A stretch of 64,000 nucleotides of DNA from Hemicordylus capensis (Eukaryota; Chordata; Lepidosauria; Squamata; Cordylidae). Within the stretch, counting starts at the first letter, position 1. Each line of letters opens with the position of its first letter. Shown piece after piece: positions 1 through 35,194 of this stretch. The notes under the pieces were generated by a model. That model searched no databases and was not told the DNA's origin. It saw only the letters and a list, made by a program, of their open reading frames with translations. The stretch lies in NCBI RefSeq assembly GCF_027244095.1, contig NC_069658.1, positions 364,982,687-365,046,686 on the forward strand. The letters run 5' to 3'. Position numbers and translations under genes: made by a program.

Positions 1-3000
1 CGCAACAACCAGTGGGGACCATTCAACAGTGAGTACTTCCAGCTCACCCTCTGGTCCATTTACCTCCTAGGCCCACTGGGGCTCCAGTGGTGCTGAGCCA
101 GTGTGTTCAAACTACACCGGTGCCATTGGATGTACCCCTGGTGCCTGTAGCGCCACCACCTCAACTTCCAGTTGCACCTCTTGGAGGAGTTCCAGATCCA
201 CTTGCACCCTCCTGCCCAGCAGAGATACTGATCCCAGGTGAGCCCATGGAGTCATCTGACAACTCGTACGACTCTTTGGAGTCCTCGGATACTGACACGG
301 ATGTGGAGGACGGTGCCCCACAAAATCCTTTGGATCCTGTTTCGGACATGCCACCGAAACCATCCACTTCCCCAAACGAACAACTGAAATCAATACGAAG
401 ATGATTCAGCAGATGGAGGAGATGTTGGGTCTAGAGGTCAAGCACCCTACTACCGACCTTGAAGACCCTGTATAGAAAATGATGTCAGCTGTAGAATCTA
501 TGCAGCCTATTGATCTGCCATGCTGCCAGTCATTACTAAAGCAGCTAAGATGGCATGGAAGGTATTGCAAACGTTCACACTTATGTCCAAACGTTTGGAG
601 ACTCTGTACCGCATACAGGACAATGATAATTCCTACCTATTGAAACATCCCGTTCCAAACCCTGTAGTTATAGACTGCACATTTTCTAAGTCCGGACTCC
701 AGCATACTACCCCTTCTGACAAGGAGGGTAGGAAACTTGATGTCCTTGGGCACCATGCCTATTCCACTGCAAGCCTTTCTGTCCGCATAGCGAATTATGC
801 AGCCTGCATGGCCCGCTACAATTACTGTCTCTGGGACTCCTTGCAAAAAGAACTTGCCACACTAAAGCCAGAGGAGTTTATGACAAAATTTGGTGAAATA
901 CTTAATAAGTCGGGTGATCTCACCAGACAACAATTAAGCACTTTCAAGCGCTTGGCAAAGACTGAGTCTAGAACAATGACCATGACAATCTCTCTCAGAC
1001 GTCATGCCTGGTTGTGATCTACCACGTTACATTAACAACATGAAGACTGGATTAGCGAATCCACAGCTACGATGATGGACACTCTAAAAAAGTCTAAATG
1101 TACGGTCAGTTTTTGACTGCTGCTGCCTCGACCCAAGGCTCCTCCTGTTATTGGAACTATAACCGTCAGCGTTTCAAGTACCAGGACCGCAAAGACTGTA
1201 GGAAGCCTTACAAACTCCATCAAAGGAAGGGTTATGGCCAAAGAAATAAGAACCAAGGCCCTCATACTGGAAAGGACAGTACCAAACAGTCTCTTTGATT
1301 TCAGAGACTGTCCACTGCTTGTACCATCATCTCTGGCCGAAGCCTTAAACACCAATGTTCTGGTTGTCAGTGGCGTGCCTTCAATAACAACTCATTTGCC
1401 ACCCAGTGTGATCAGATTGGCCAGTCATGCCTCGGCATGGCATCAGATAACATCAGACCAGTAGGTCTTAAGAATTATCAACACTGGTTACGCTATCGAG
1501 TTCATAACTTTGCCAAGCTTCAAGGCCACTCCCCCAACCCCGGCGCTGTGGCAAGAAGTACAAGCTTTGTTGAAGAAAGGTACGATAGTACCGGTGCAGT
1601 GGACAGACCTACTGAGGGGATTCTACTTATGCTATTTTATCGTCCCAAAAATGGATGGAGGACTCAGGGTGATTATAGATCTCCGCAGCCTAAATCAACA
1701 TGGGGATACGCACAAGTTCCGTATGACAACGTTGCAGGGAATTCTTCCGCTCCTGGCCAAGGGGGACTGGCTTGCCACGTTAGACCGCAAGGATGCATAC
1801 TTTCATATCGAAATTCAGGACAACCACTGGAAGTTCTTGAGATTTGCAATGGGAAATTTAGCATTCCAGTACAGTGTTCTGCCCTTCAGCTTATCAACAA
1901 CACCGAGGGTGTTCACAAAGTGTATGTCAGCAATCATAGCTTATCTACAAATGCAAGAGATCACTGTATTTCCATACTGGACGATTGGCTCCTGGTACAC
2001 CGCGACAAGCCAGAACTGGAATCACAAATCCAATACACCTTACGTCTACTGAAGGTCTTGGGAGTCCAAGTCAACTAGGCCAAATCAAAACTCCAACCGG
2101 CCAAGTCGATAGATTTCATAGGGGCCATCTTGAATGTTCAGACAAAAAGAGATTATTTGCCTCTGGACAGATACCAACAAATGTACGCACTTGTGTGCCT
2201 ATTCGAGGATCATCCCCAACAATGGGCAGATCCAAAGACTGCTCAGTTTAATGGCCTCATGCAAAGTTTCAGTTCTCCACATGCGATTGCGAATGCATCA
2301 ACTACAGTTATGGTACCTGAGATTGTTCCGCCCGAACATTGACAGCCAAGAGATGCTGCTGGACATGCCCCCACAAGTTCTAAAGTCACTAAGATGGTGG
2401 AAAGTGAGGGAGAATCTTCTAAACAGGGTTGCTTTTGATCCTCCAACTGACACAGTGGGTCACGACAGACGCCTCTCTGTCGAGTTGGGGGGCCCATTGT
2501 GGAGCCCATCAAGTTCAGGGTCTGTGGACAATGCAACAACAAAGAATGCACATCAGTTTCTTAGAATTGATGGTGGCTTACCAGGCACTGAAGTCTTTTG
2601 CACCCTTGCTTAAAACATGATTGTGCAGTTACAAATGGACAATACCACGGCGATCGCCTATGTAAACTGATAGGGTGTCACGATGTCATGCTCCCTGTGT
2701 GCTCTGAGCACCCAGCTGTGGAATTGGTGCATATCCAAGAATGTTTATCTCACTGCCATCCACATCAAGGGATTGGAAAACGTCTTGGCGGATGACCTGA
2801 GCAGGACTTTCAGGAACCAGCAACATCATGAATGGGAATTGAAGCAAACATGCCTAGATCGTATGATAGAAAGATGAGGCATTCCTCAGGTGGATATGTT
2901 TACTTCAACCAGAAAAAAGAAATTTCCACAGTTTTGTTCCAGAGCGGGCATTTGGCAAGGGTCCCTTGGGGATGCTTTTCAGCACCACTGGGGGGAAAGC

Positions 3001-4803
3001 CTGCTCTATATGTTGCCCCCTCAACCCCTGGTCAACAGGGTGGTAGGCAAGCTGATACAAGACATTGCAAGAGCCATTTTGGTGGCACCATGGTGACTGC
3101 GCCAACCATGGTTTGCGTCTCTACTCAGACTGATGGGGAACAACTATTGTCATCTTCCACTGGACCCCGATCTATTGTCGATAGACGGGTGGGAAATATT
3201 ACATCCATCCCTTCGGACGTTGCAACTAACGGTGTGCAAGGTCAACTATTGAAAAATATCCTACTGAACTGTCATAGAACCTCCACCAGAAGAAGTTAAG
3301 CTATTAGGTGGAAGCGGTTCACGATTTATGCAAGAGAGCATGGATTCCACCCATTCAAGGCCTCTACAAATCAGGTCTTGTTATACTTAACCACTCTGAA
3401 AGAAGCGGGTTTAACCAATGTGTCTCTGCGGATCCACCTGGCCGTTATTTCAGTGAAACATAAAGGCTGGCAATGTCACTCTGCCTTTTCACATCCACTG
3501 TGCAAGAAATTCTTGTGGGACATTGATAATCTTTACCCCCTCAATAAGACACCCAACGGAACAATGGAGCCTATCCCTAGTGATGGCCTTTCTGATGGAA
3601 TCCCCTTTTGAGCCACTTTGTGAAGTGAGCCTACGTTACTTGATGTTCAAGACCATCTTTCTAATCGCTATCACTACTGCCCAATGTGTAAGTGAACTAG
3701 CTGCTTTAAGAACAGATGTGCCGTATACACAATTTTATCCTAACAAAGTGGTTATGTGTACTGACCCCGCATTCTTTTTTGCATTTTAAAATTTTATTGG
3801 CTTTTACAACAGCTTTACAATCCAACTACATTCATTTATTTAAGTCAATATTGACTTCCCGCTTACCTGTCTGTGTGGTTCACGTTAACTATACATATAA
3901 AACCCCACATTCTTACGAAAGGTAGTAACTGACTTCCACTTGAATCAGAACATTGTGCTTCCATCCTTTTTTCAGGAGCCTGAAACGCGATTGGAGAAAG
4001 CATTGCACTCTCTGGATGTAAGGAGGTGCCTTCTGTATTATCTAAAGGGAAGACAAACTAAGATGCTCTTTGTCTTGTTCAAAGATAAAAATAAGGGCCT
4101 GTCTGTGTCCAGGCAAAGGCTGTCACATTGGTTAGTGGAGCTCATTTTCTTAATGTATAAGGTACAGGATCAACAACCTCCCAAACTGATAAAAGCACAC
4201 TCCACGAGAGCGTATGCTACTTCCACTGTTCACTTATCTGGTCTTTGTTTCAAGGACATATGTGTGACTGCTACATGGTCTACACACTCACCTTTCATAA
4301 AGCACTATGCCATAGACTTAGTATGGCGGTGGAAGCCAACTTTGGAAGAGAGGTACTCAAGAGAGTTCTAGAGTAGTGGGTGGAATGGCTGCATCCTCCA
4401 CCATGGAGGAAAAAGCTGGCTAGTCATCCATTTCTCATGATGACAACGGATCACTTCCAGATAAACAAGTTGCTTACCTGTAACTTATGATCTGGAGGTG
4501 ATCCGTTGTCAGTCATGAGACTAACCTGTACCTCTCCGCTGCAGCATTTTAAGGAACAAGACTGACTTGCCTATTTGGTCACTGGATTGCACAAGGTGTG
4601 GATCATCTAAACATCAGGCGGATCAGCAAGAAACTGAAACAAAATGGCACCTGACTGCCAGGAAAAGAAAGGCACAGAGCACATGCAGGGCAGGGAGGGG
4701 CGTCAGAGAGGAGCTAATTAATCCATCCAGAAGGTCCCTGCGCAAGCGCAGAAACTCATTTCTCATGACTGACAATGGATGACCTCCAGATCATAAGTTA
4801 CAG
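1..4803 (+). mobile_element. DIRS-type tyrosine-recombinase retroelement, broken fossil, left end outside window
   Basis: A degenerate retroelement occupies the window start. Parts in order: a gag-like region (about 87-1017), a reverse transcriptase region (about 1437-2080, with a VIIDLRSLN-type block and a VLPF block), RNase H and following region (about 2430-3300), and a tyrosine recombinase region (about 3400-4371, with a KAHSTRAYATS-type block near its end). RT plus a tyrosine recombinase instead of an integrase, and complementary repeats instead of LTRs, define the DIRS order. It is clearly broken, with roughly a dozen or more reading-frame breaks, so it looks old and inactive. It lies in an AFAP1L1 intron in the same orientation as the gene. 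The family call is inferred from domain order and motifs; the exact clade was not determined. Confidence 0.85.
4433..4803. repeat. DIRS right-end complementary repeats
   Basis: Positions 4433-4462 and 4488-4519 form an inverted repeat around a short spacer (shared core ACAACGGATCAC). A third copy at about 4760-4803 is the inverse of 4483-4519. Such internal complementary and terminal inverted repeats are typical of DIRS elements, where they template circular intermediates. The end near 4803 is taken as the right boundary because the similarity stops there. Confidence 0.7.
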
Positions 4804-5012
4804 CTAAACGACCTGTTTTTCCATCTCTTACAGTGTAAACTCATTTTTTTTTCTTTTTACATGAGAAATATAGGCAAACATTTTACTGTTCCCTTGATGT
4901 ACCTTACCACCAGTTAGCTATCCTGGCTTTAAGTGATGAAAAGTCTGTTCTAGATGAGAAGTACCAATGTTTCCACTGTTCTGAGACTCAACACTTATAT
5001 CATCTTTTACAG

Positions 5013-27908
<22,896 letters not shown>

Positions 27909-29262
27909 GCAAGGGTCACTGGACTTCCACCCGTGAGGAGAACTCCTCTCAAGCACTGAGAAGCATGAGGGGAAGGCTAAACAAGGCAAGAGCCTCTCAC
28001 CTGCCAATGAAATTACGGAAGGATGCTGGGGAAGTTGGTTCTCCAGCAGGGAGAGAGCACCCACCCTCCAGCCAAGGAAGAATTCATGAGCAGCTGAGCT
28101 CTTGCAAACTGGTGGGGGTAAAATAGGGAGGGAGGGAGTTTGGGAAGCAGGGTGGGGAAGGGAGTCCTTTCAAGGATTTTTTTAAAAAGTGTGTGTCTTC
28201 TCAGGATGTTCCTCTTTGAGTGGTCTGGGGGAGCACCTCAAATAGGTCTGGCATGCCAGCTATCTGGACTTATGGGTTTTGCACTTGGTAATAAAGCAAC
28301 GTGCCTCTTTTGGACTGGTGGGGAGAGATGATGAGATGGTTCGGAAGTCCTCATTCAGTCAAGTCGGCCAGAGATCTTGGGCAAGTCACCAGGTCCCTTG
28401 CTGCAGCTCCTTTCACACTGGAAGCCAGGTGAGCATCCTTCAATGCAAGGAAAAGAAGCAAGGCAGAGAAGCGCCTTGCAATGGGTCCTCTCCAGAGAGG
28501 CTACTTACACCCCATGCCACTGTCAGCCTGTGCCATTGTCCTGCTTTCTGCCAAACTAGATCAGGGCAGCTACTGCAAAGCAAGACTGTTGACTGAGGCC
28601 ACAGACAGAGGCACAACAAATGCCCATCAGGGAGAAAACATTGTCAGCACTGTATTTTATTCAAAATCTCAGGACTGTCAGCATTGACCTGCGCTAGGAG
28701 CATTCTGTCAACTTTCATAGTTTTTCTTAATGCTGCCGCTTAAGATTTTTAATGGGTCACATAAGAACAATAGCTACAGAATGGCATGGAGTATCTTGTA
28801 CCCTTCCTCCAAGGACAGTCGAAAGTTCTCTTGTTCAAGCATTGTAGCAGTTCATCTGTCCCCTCTCCTCTCCTCTTTTGCTCCGCAGCAGAGCTGGACT
28901 CCCACTTGCAATGACAAGTGAGAAAGGAGGGTGAACAAGTGAACTGATGTGGTAAGAGAAACAGCTTCTGCAACATGTTTCCCTGCTCCTGAGCTATTTT
29001 AAAGAAGGGCACTGTATCTGGTCAGCTGGATGGCTATTGAAGGCAAATTTCCTCTGCAAATCACTGGAAGACTCTAGGCGCGCTCACTAAATAACAAAAG
29101 AACTTTATGCTGGCATTTCTAAAAATGCCTTTCTCTCTGGTAAAAGGTGTGGGTGGGTGGGAAACTATTTTTTGCAATGTGTGGAGTCCAGCTGCCTTCA
29201 TATGTATAGGGTCTGATCAGTTTTAAGGCCTGCTGTACTCTTGGAAAGTAAAGAGAAATAAA
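27909..29262 (+). other. AFAP1L1: AFAP1L1 3' UTR (putative)
   Basis: DNA after the stop without repeats I recognise. Candidate AATAAA signals lie at 28290-28295 and 29257-29262, giving a UTR of about 0.38 or 1.35 kb. Which one is used cannot be told from the sequence. Confidence 0.5.
28290..28295 (+). terminator. AFAP1L1: candidate AFAP1L1 poly(A) signal
   Basis: AATAAA 382 bp after the stop, with T/G-rich sequence following within about 50 bp. A second candidate lies at 29257-29262. Confidence 0.4.
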
Positions 29263-29844
29263 AACTGAAAGAGGCCTAGAGAAGCTCCAAGGTGAAGTTT
29301 GCAGTAAATGCCTGCAATTATCTTCCTGCTGTGCCATTGCAACAGACCAGAAGCCGTGGCGACCTACTTTTCTTTATAGGGGGAGGTGAGTGGGATGCTT
29401 CTCTTTCTGGATGCAACTTGGGGCATACATTTTTACTATTTAAGAATTGTCTGCACTTTAAGATCTGTATCCTCTCCCTCTCCTGCCCCTCAATAAGAGA
29501 TTATCTTTGTACAGAGGTGTGTGTGTGTGTGTGTTCCCTTTTTCTTTCAAATGTTAAGTCCAATTTGGGGTTATAAACACAGGCCTTGGAGTCTTAGCTG
29601 CAGACCTACTTCTGCCAGAAAAGACCACAAAGACTGTGGACAGATATACTAATTATCTCCTTTCTTTAGGTTCAGGGTGGGGAGTTCCTGTGGATGATTG
29701 ACCGTAATGTTGCAAAACTCCAGGGGCTCAAGAATGATGCTTATTTTCCTTTGAAACCTGTGATAATATAAGAGATACGCTAAAGCTCTGAAAAGAGTAA
29801 CCGACATGATAGGCAGCCCTATGTTGACTTTAGAGACTGGCCAG

Positions 29845-30047
29845 GGCTGCAGCACAACTTGAAAGGTGTAGCATGATGGGGCTGCTGTGGAACAACTTAA
29901 AATGGTTGCAGGGCAATCATGCAGGACACCTGCCATTGGAAGCAATGGAAGAAGCACTGCCCAGAAGTTATTGTACGTCTATCTGCAGCAGCCCCATCAT
30001 GCGACGCTTTCAGGGCTGCCTTTTCAAGTTGTGCAGCAGCCCCGGCA
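29845..30047. mobile_element. palindromic MITE-like repeat, family unknown
   Basis: The left arm (GGGCTGCAGCACAACTTG with GCATGATGGGGCTGCTG) is inverted at the right (CAGCAGCCCCATCATGC with CAAGTTGTGCAGCAGCCCC). Arms of about 45-60 bp are separated by roughly 95 bp. It looks like a foldback DNA transposon derivative; no clear target duplication was found. Confidence 0.6.
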
Positions 30048-31755
30048 GGTCCCTAACATCAGCGCAGGCCTGTCCGGCACATGGGCCACTATTGACTACA
30101 ATTATTACTTTCAAAATGGCCCAAGCTTAGGACATGATCCTTTCTGAATTCTGAGGGACAGTATTATCTATAGCCAAGGTGGCAAAGACAGAAGCTATTC
30201 CATCTGTAGGCAAACTAGCTACCTTGGCCTGGCACGTTTACTCTGGAAATAAATTGCACTGGTTTCAACAGAGATCTCTCTTAGTACATGCGCTCAGTAT
30301 CAGGATGGCCATGCTGCAGTCCTGTCATCCTGTGAGAGTTTGCAACATTGTGTCTCCACCCAGATATTTAAACTAGCAGTCAACATAGGTCAATGCTGCT
30401 GTGACAGCAACAGCTGCCAGTACCATATGCGACAAAGCTAATGTACACAAAGCTGTCTATGTGCCACAGAAATGGACGAGGAGGAATAAATTGTCAGCTG
30501 CTTAGAACACGACATCCCTTTGCACAAAGCTGGGTCATCACCTTATGCATTCTGGGTTTGTTTAAAAATATTTTTTTAAAAAAACATTTCAGACTAGCAC
30601 TGAAGTTATATGCACTCTTCAGCCACCACTGCCACCAGAAAGTTGGTTTTATTGGTTGGATCAGTGCAGAAATAATGGCAAATGTCCCTTGGAATTGCAG
30701 TAGGGTTGGGTTGGAAGCCATTCATGCAGTCCTCCGTTATCTACTTCGTGTTCCTGAATTATTCTAATAAACTGTTGCAAGCAATGCCCACAGCACAGGA
30801 GCAGCTAGTCTCACCTGGATGCTTCTCTAGCGACATCCTGCGAGCTGTTAGTTACAGCTACACCTGTACATAAGGATCAGGAGGGAACACTCACAGATTT
30901 CGGAGAGAGAATTTGGAACACAGATCGTCACAAGAGTGGAGCTTTAACAAATGCAACTGGAAGAGCTTGCTGAAAACGGAGTCCGTTATGACTGAGAACA
31001 GCTCACATCTCAAGGTCATCACTTCCTCCCCAGTGGATGACACTACTTATGCTCTCACTTTCTTTGCCCCAAATAGGGAATGTGTTCTAGAACACCTTTA
31101 AAGTGCATGACTGTTAATTAAAATCCCCTAACTCTTTTTCACTACAAAGGAGAAACTGGCAGCATCACTCCCTTCCAGCAGGAGGAGAGACAAAGCAACA
31201 AGGCAATCGGCCTGTTCTAAAGGCATGTAGAAAGCCAGATTTTCCCCAGATGTATGAAAACATTCAGGGCTGGGGTCAGATGAGCCTCCCTGGAGAGGAC
31301 ATTCCACAGATTAAGACCCACTGCTGCAGAGGCTCTGCTCTCTGTGCACACTTGCTCTCTTTCAATCACTTGTCTGGCAGAACACAGACCGGGACGTGCA
31401 GTGTCAATCTCCCCTGTCCTGTTGATCATCCATTGCTCCCTAGCTCATCCTCACCAGATACCTTGTTGACAAAATTTGGTGGGGAGGGAGGAGACAAAGG
31501 GATAGAAAAGGGTAAAGGAAGGTTAGGAGGGTGAGAGGCAGCACCAACCTGTTGCCGCTTGAGGTGAACAGCAGCTTGCCCTTCTGCCCCCACCCCCTAG
31601 CCACAGCAGCTGTGAAAGTCCTAGCCTGGCCCCAAATTATGCCACCCCTCTTCCCCCTGGCCACTGGCCTCTCCTTCCAGGCCAGGGCCACTGCTGCTTG
31701 GCAATGCAGGCTGGCCAAACAGCAGCATCTTCACCCTTGTTTCTTTATTTTATTT
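30048..31755. other. intergenic DNA, nothing recognised
   Basis: Between the palindromic repeat and the next LINE piece I see no coding or repeat family signal. Confidence 0.4.
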
Positions 31756-32035
31756 TATTTTTATTGATAGATCTGATCTGATCTGATTTCTATACTTCCC
31801 TTCCACGGTTTACAGAGAGAAATAATAAATAAAAAATAAGATGGATCCTTGTCCCCAAAGGGCTTGGAATCTGAAAAGAAACATCAGATAGACACCAGCA
31901 AGAGCCATGGGAGGGATGCTGTGCTGGGGGTGGCTGGGCCAGTGATTCTCCCTCTGCTAAATAAAGAGAATCACCACCTTAAAAGGTGCCTCTTTGCCAA
32001 GTTAGCAGGGGTAAGTTAGCATGCTACCTTTCTCT
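31756..32035 (-). mobile_element. L2/CR1-type LINE 3'-end repeat
   Basis: Minus-strand copy of the family at 9530-9772: CCCCAAAGGGCTTGGAATCT and, further on, GATTCTCCCTCTGCTAAATA with CCTCTTTGCCAAGTTAGCAG. Confidence 0.65.
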
Positions 32036-32257
32036 AGCAACTGCCCACCATTGCTCAGTCACCTCCGCTGCCTCCTCAAGATCCCTCCCTCCCTCCTCCC
32101 ATGTTTCTATTTTTGCCATTCTCATCTATGCTGCAGCAAGAAGGGAAGAGAAGGAATGACCTGATGGGGAAGGAGGCAGCAGCCGAGCCACAGTGGGCAA
32201 ATGGGGGAGAAGGGGTGACTACAAGGAGAGGTCGGTGGACAAAGCTGCTACTGCCGA

Positions 32258-32560
32258 ACATAGGAAGCTGCCATGTACTGAGTCAGACTATTGGTCTACC
32301 TAGCTCAGTATTGTCTTCACAGACTGGCAGCAGCTTCTCCAAGGTTGCAGGCAGGAATCTCTCTCAGCCCTATCTTGGAGAAGTCAGGGAGGGAACTTGA
32401 AACCTTCTGCTCTTCTCAGAGCGTCTCCATCCCCTGAGGGGAATATCTTACAGTGCTCACACTCCTAGTCTCCCATTCATATGCAACCAGGGCAGACCCT
32501 GCTTAGCTAAGGGGACAAGTCATGCTTGCTACCACAAGACCAGCTCTCCTCTCCGGCCTG
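32258..32560 (-). mobile_element. 5S-tRNA chimeric SINE, nearly full length
   Basis: On the minus strand the head contains GCTAAGCAGGGTC, CCTGGTT and GGGAGAC at 5S-rRNA-like spacing. It is followed by a tRNA-like middle (GAGCAGAAGGTTTCAAGTTC) and the tail shared with the tRNA-type SINEs. Other copies: 39346-39565 (minus), 49945-50245 (plus), partial 26685-26850 and 48938-49130. Confidence 0.8.
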
Positions 32561-32822
32561 TCCAACCTGCAGCACCCAGCAGTGAGGCACCCCAGAAGGC
32601 AAGGCCATCTGTGTGGAGCGATAAAGGCGGCTGGTGGGGCAGTGAGGAAAACACAGGAAGAGCAGGGGCAGCAGAAACACGGAGGCAGGGCAGTGGCAGC
32701 AAGCAGGTGAGGTAATGTCCTCTGGTGCACTTGCCTCACAGGGCCTCAGAAGGGAGCTGCCCCTGTGTTACTAAACCTGGACTGGAGCCTAAAGATGTTG
32801 CCGCATAGTTGCTTTGGTCTCA

Positions 32823-32916
32823 CACAGTGCAATCCCAAGTATATCCCCGCCTCCCCGAAGTAAATCTTAGTGTGTTCAGTGGGATTTTGTCCATTTAAGG
32901 ATGGATTGCAGCCTTA
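32823..32916. repeat. small palindromic TIR repeat (GCAATCC type)
   Basis: About 90 bp starting GTGCAATCCCAAGTATA and ending GGATGGATTGCAG, a short inverted-end repeat around an AAGTAAAT..AGTGGGATT core. Related pieces: about 33130-33205, 60762-60845 and 63359-63434. Confidence 0.55.
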
Positions 32917-33451
32917 TTTAAATAACTGCAAACATTGCAGCTTTATTTGAATTGGTCCAAAAATATCTTCCAGTTCCAATAGTGCTTATCCTTGCATTTG
33001 TGTTGTTTAAATCATTAGTGTGTGAACATTTATTTTGGTGCTTTTTGATTAGAAGTATTTAATAATTTAGAAGCTTATAAAAATTAAAGACATGTCAGTA
33101 TTTTAATTATAACAGCCTGGTCCTGTACCCGTTTACCCAGAACTAAGTTCCATGGAGTTCAATGGAGCCTACTCCCAACTTTATGTGCATATGATTGAAG
33201 CCTGTGCTACAAACTCAACTAGACTTGAAGAAGGTTGATAAAAGAAGGAAGATTTCAGGGCCTCTGTTTACTTGATCATTCCATGACAGGCCCAAACAGG
33301 TGCACCTTCCCCCATCACTTCATTCACACAGGCTGTGAAATGCTGTGTACCTGTTTAATTTCTACCTGAATTTCTGCAAGGCACAGTAGAGAGGATTCCT
33401 CCCTCTCTCAATCATCTGCATTTTTAGCACTGGATACAAAAGGCACAAGCC

Positions 33452-34158
33452 ACCTAATGGTGCAGTGGGGAAATGACTTGACTAGCAAGCCAGAGGTTGC
33501 CAGTTCGAATCCCCACTGGTATGTTTCCCAGACTATGGGAAACACCTATATCAGGCAGCAGTGATATAGTAAGATGCTGAAAGGCATCAAGGTGATACGA
33601 TCACCCGAGAGCAGGCTAAGGGAGCCTAGCCCGCTTTCGGGTGATAGTGTGCTGCAATGGGAGCTGCGTGGCTCCCTCTTAAGTACCCCTTCCCTTAGCC
33701 CAGGTTAGCAGAGCGAGCGCTCCATTAACCTGAGCTTCCGGACTGTGTGGTGCCACGGCGTGGCTACATGCTGTGGCGACACACAAGTAGACCCCACCAG
33801 GAGGCTGCAAACAGCCTCCCGGGCTCGAGGGACTCTCCAGGATGCCCCGCATGCTTGCGCAGGGCATCCTGGGACTTCCAGGGACCACGCGGCTCCCAAT
33901 CCCCACAGCCCCCAGCGTGGGTGGCCAATCCGGCTGCCCAGGGCTCTGCAGGCGATCATCTGCAGAGAGCATGGGCTAAGTCTGCTCTCCCCGCAGACCT
34001 CATTTCAGCAAGTCTCACTGACTGTGAGACTCGCCTCATCATCTCAGACTGTGTGGGAGGAGGCAATGGTAAACCATTCCTGTATTCCACCAAAGACAAC
34101 CACAGGGCTCTGTGGTCGCCAGAAGTCGACACCGACTCAACAGCACACTTTCCTTTAC
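33452..34158 (+). mobile_element. Sauria-type SINE interrupted by a 447-bp insertion
   Basis: The SINE head (AATGGTGCAGTGGGGAAATG, GTTCGAATCCCC) and tail (CTCTGTGGTCGCCAGAAGTC, GACACCGACTCAACAGC) are separated by foreign sequence at 33590-34036. The whole unit is flanked by 14-bp direct repeats AAAAGGCACAAGCC (33438-33451) and AAAAGGCACATGCC (34159-34172), differing at one base. That proves it is one retroposed copy that was later interrupted. Confidence 0.88.
33590..34036. mobile_element. 447-bp non-coding insertion, probable DNA transposon
   Basis: Begins AGGTGATACGATCACC and ends with the inverse of AGGCGAGTCTCACAG, giving weak terminal inverted repeats. A candidate 5-bp duplication CATCA flanks it (33585-33589 and 34037-34041). 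Just inside the left end, 33599-33644 forms a hairpin (ATCACCCGAGAGC against its inverse). It is GC-rich without a transposase. The superfamily cannot be fixed from these ends. Confidence 0.6.
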
Positions 34159-34429
34159 AAAAGGCACATGCCCTCGCTGTTTGGCCCAGGACCTACTGGC
34201 TGTATTCCCCACATGTCTCCACTCCTGATCTTGTTTGGAAAAAGCAGAAGACGGTGGGGAGCTCTGAGCTAGAACTTGTCAGGAGCTCCCCATTGCTGCC
34301 TCTTTTGTCACTAGGCCCCCAACCTGTGTGACGGTAATGGAAAGGGGGACTCTCTCTCTCTCTCTCTCCTTCTCCACATTCCCTTCCCTTCGGCTGGGGC
34401 TCAGCAGAGGGAGAGGGACAGTGGGCAGC

Positions 34430-35140
34430 CCTCACCTCCATTGCCAACCCACATGGTGGGGCCTGCAAGTGACCTCATACACAGTGGCAACCCAAGTGTT
34501 GAGCACTACGAAGGGATGGCAGGAAGCAGTAACTCAGGTGCTAGACTTGGTGGAGGGGTGGGGGGCAAGCTGCGCTTGTGCCCAGCAGCAATGCAGTTGC
34601 CAAGCACAGTGGCAGGCAGGCCTCGTGCCCAGTGGTAATTCAACTGCCGGGCATTGTGGAGGGAGTGACAAGGTGGCCCTCAAACCCAGTAGGTGAGCTC
34701 GATGGAGGGAGTGGTGCAACAATGCAGCTGCTGCGTTCAGTGGTGTGGGCAGCAGGTGGCTCTTGCACCCACTGGCGATCCAGTTGATGGGCATGGGAGA
34801 GGGGGTGGCAGGTGTTCCTCATGCCCAGCAGCAGCCTAGCTGCCAGGCATGGTGGAGGGGGCAGTCAAGGGGAGGGTGTGTGGCCCTCATCTCCCAGCAG
34901 CAACCCAAGTGTTGAGCAAGGTGGAGGGGGCAGTGGGCAGCTGCTGGGCATGGTGGAGGGGCAGTGGCTGGCCTTTGCACCCAGCAGCAGCAGTGGAGGG
35001 GGGTGGCAGGTAGCCCTCATGCCCAGTGGCAGGCCACCTGTTGAGCAGGGAGAAGGCAGACTTGGTGACCAGCAGCAACCCAGCTTCTGGGCTTGCAGTG
35101 GGAGTGATGGTGATGGCCCAGGAGCATCCTTTTTGCAGGT
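34430..35140. repeat. GC-rich minisatellite, diverged
   Basis: Roughly ten irregular units of about 45-90 bp sharing GGTGGAGGGGGCAG, CCCAGCAGCA and CTGCCGGGCAT. Long frames in it on both strands are by-products of the repeat. Confidence 0.7.
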
Positions 35141-35194
35141 AGCCTCCTGCAAAAGTATGCCCCACTCCCTCCCCCCAAACCCTAATGTGCAGCT

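Noticed and set aside
3400-4371. host or bacterial-type tyrosine recombinase
   Set aside because: It follows reverse transcriptase and RNase H regions and is bounded by DIRS-type repeats, so it belongs to the retroelement.
28730-31534. short frames between AFAP1L1 and GRPEL2 as small genes
   Set aside because: All are below about 110 codons, with no domain, splice context or conserved neighbour that I can see.
33452-33520. possible tRNA gene
   Set aside because: A- and B-box-like blocks are present but no cloverleaf can be closed, and the copy has retroposon duplications; it is a SINE head.
33747-34331. 194-codon frame across the interrupted Sauria SINE
   Set aside because: It runs from the inserted element through the SINE tail into flanking DNA, so it is a chance frame.
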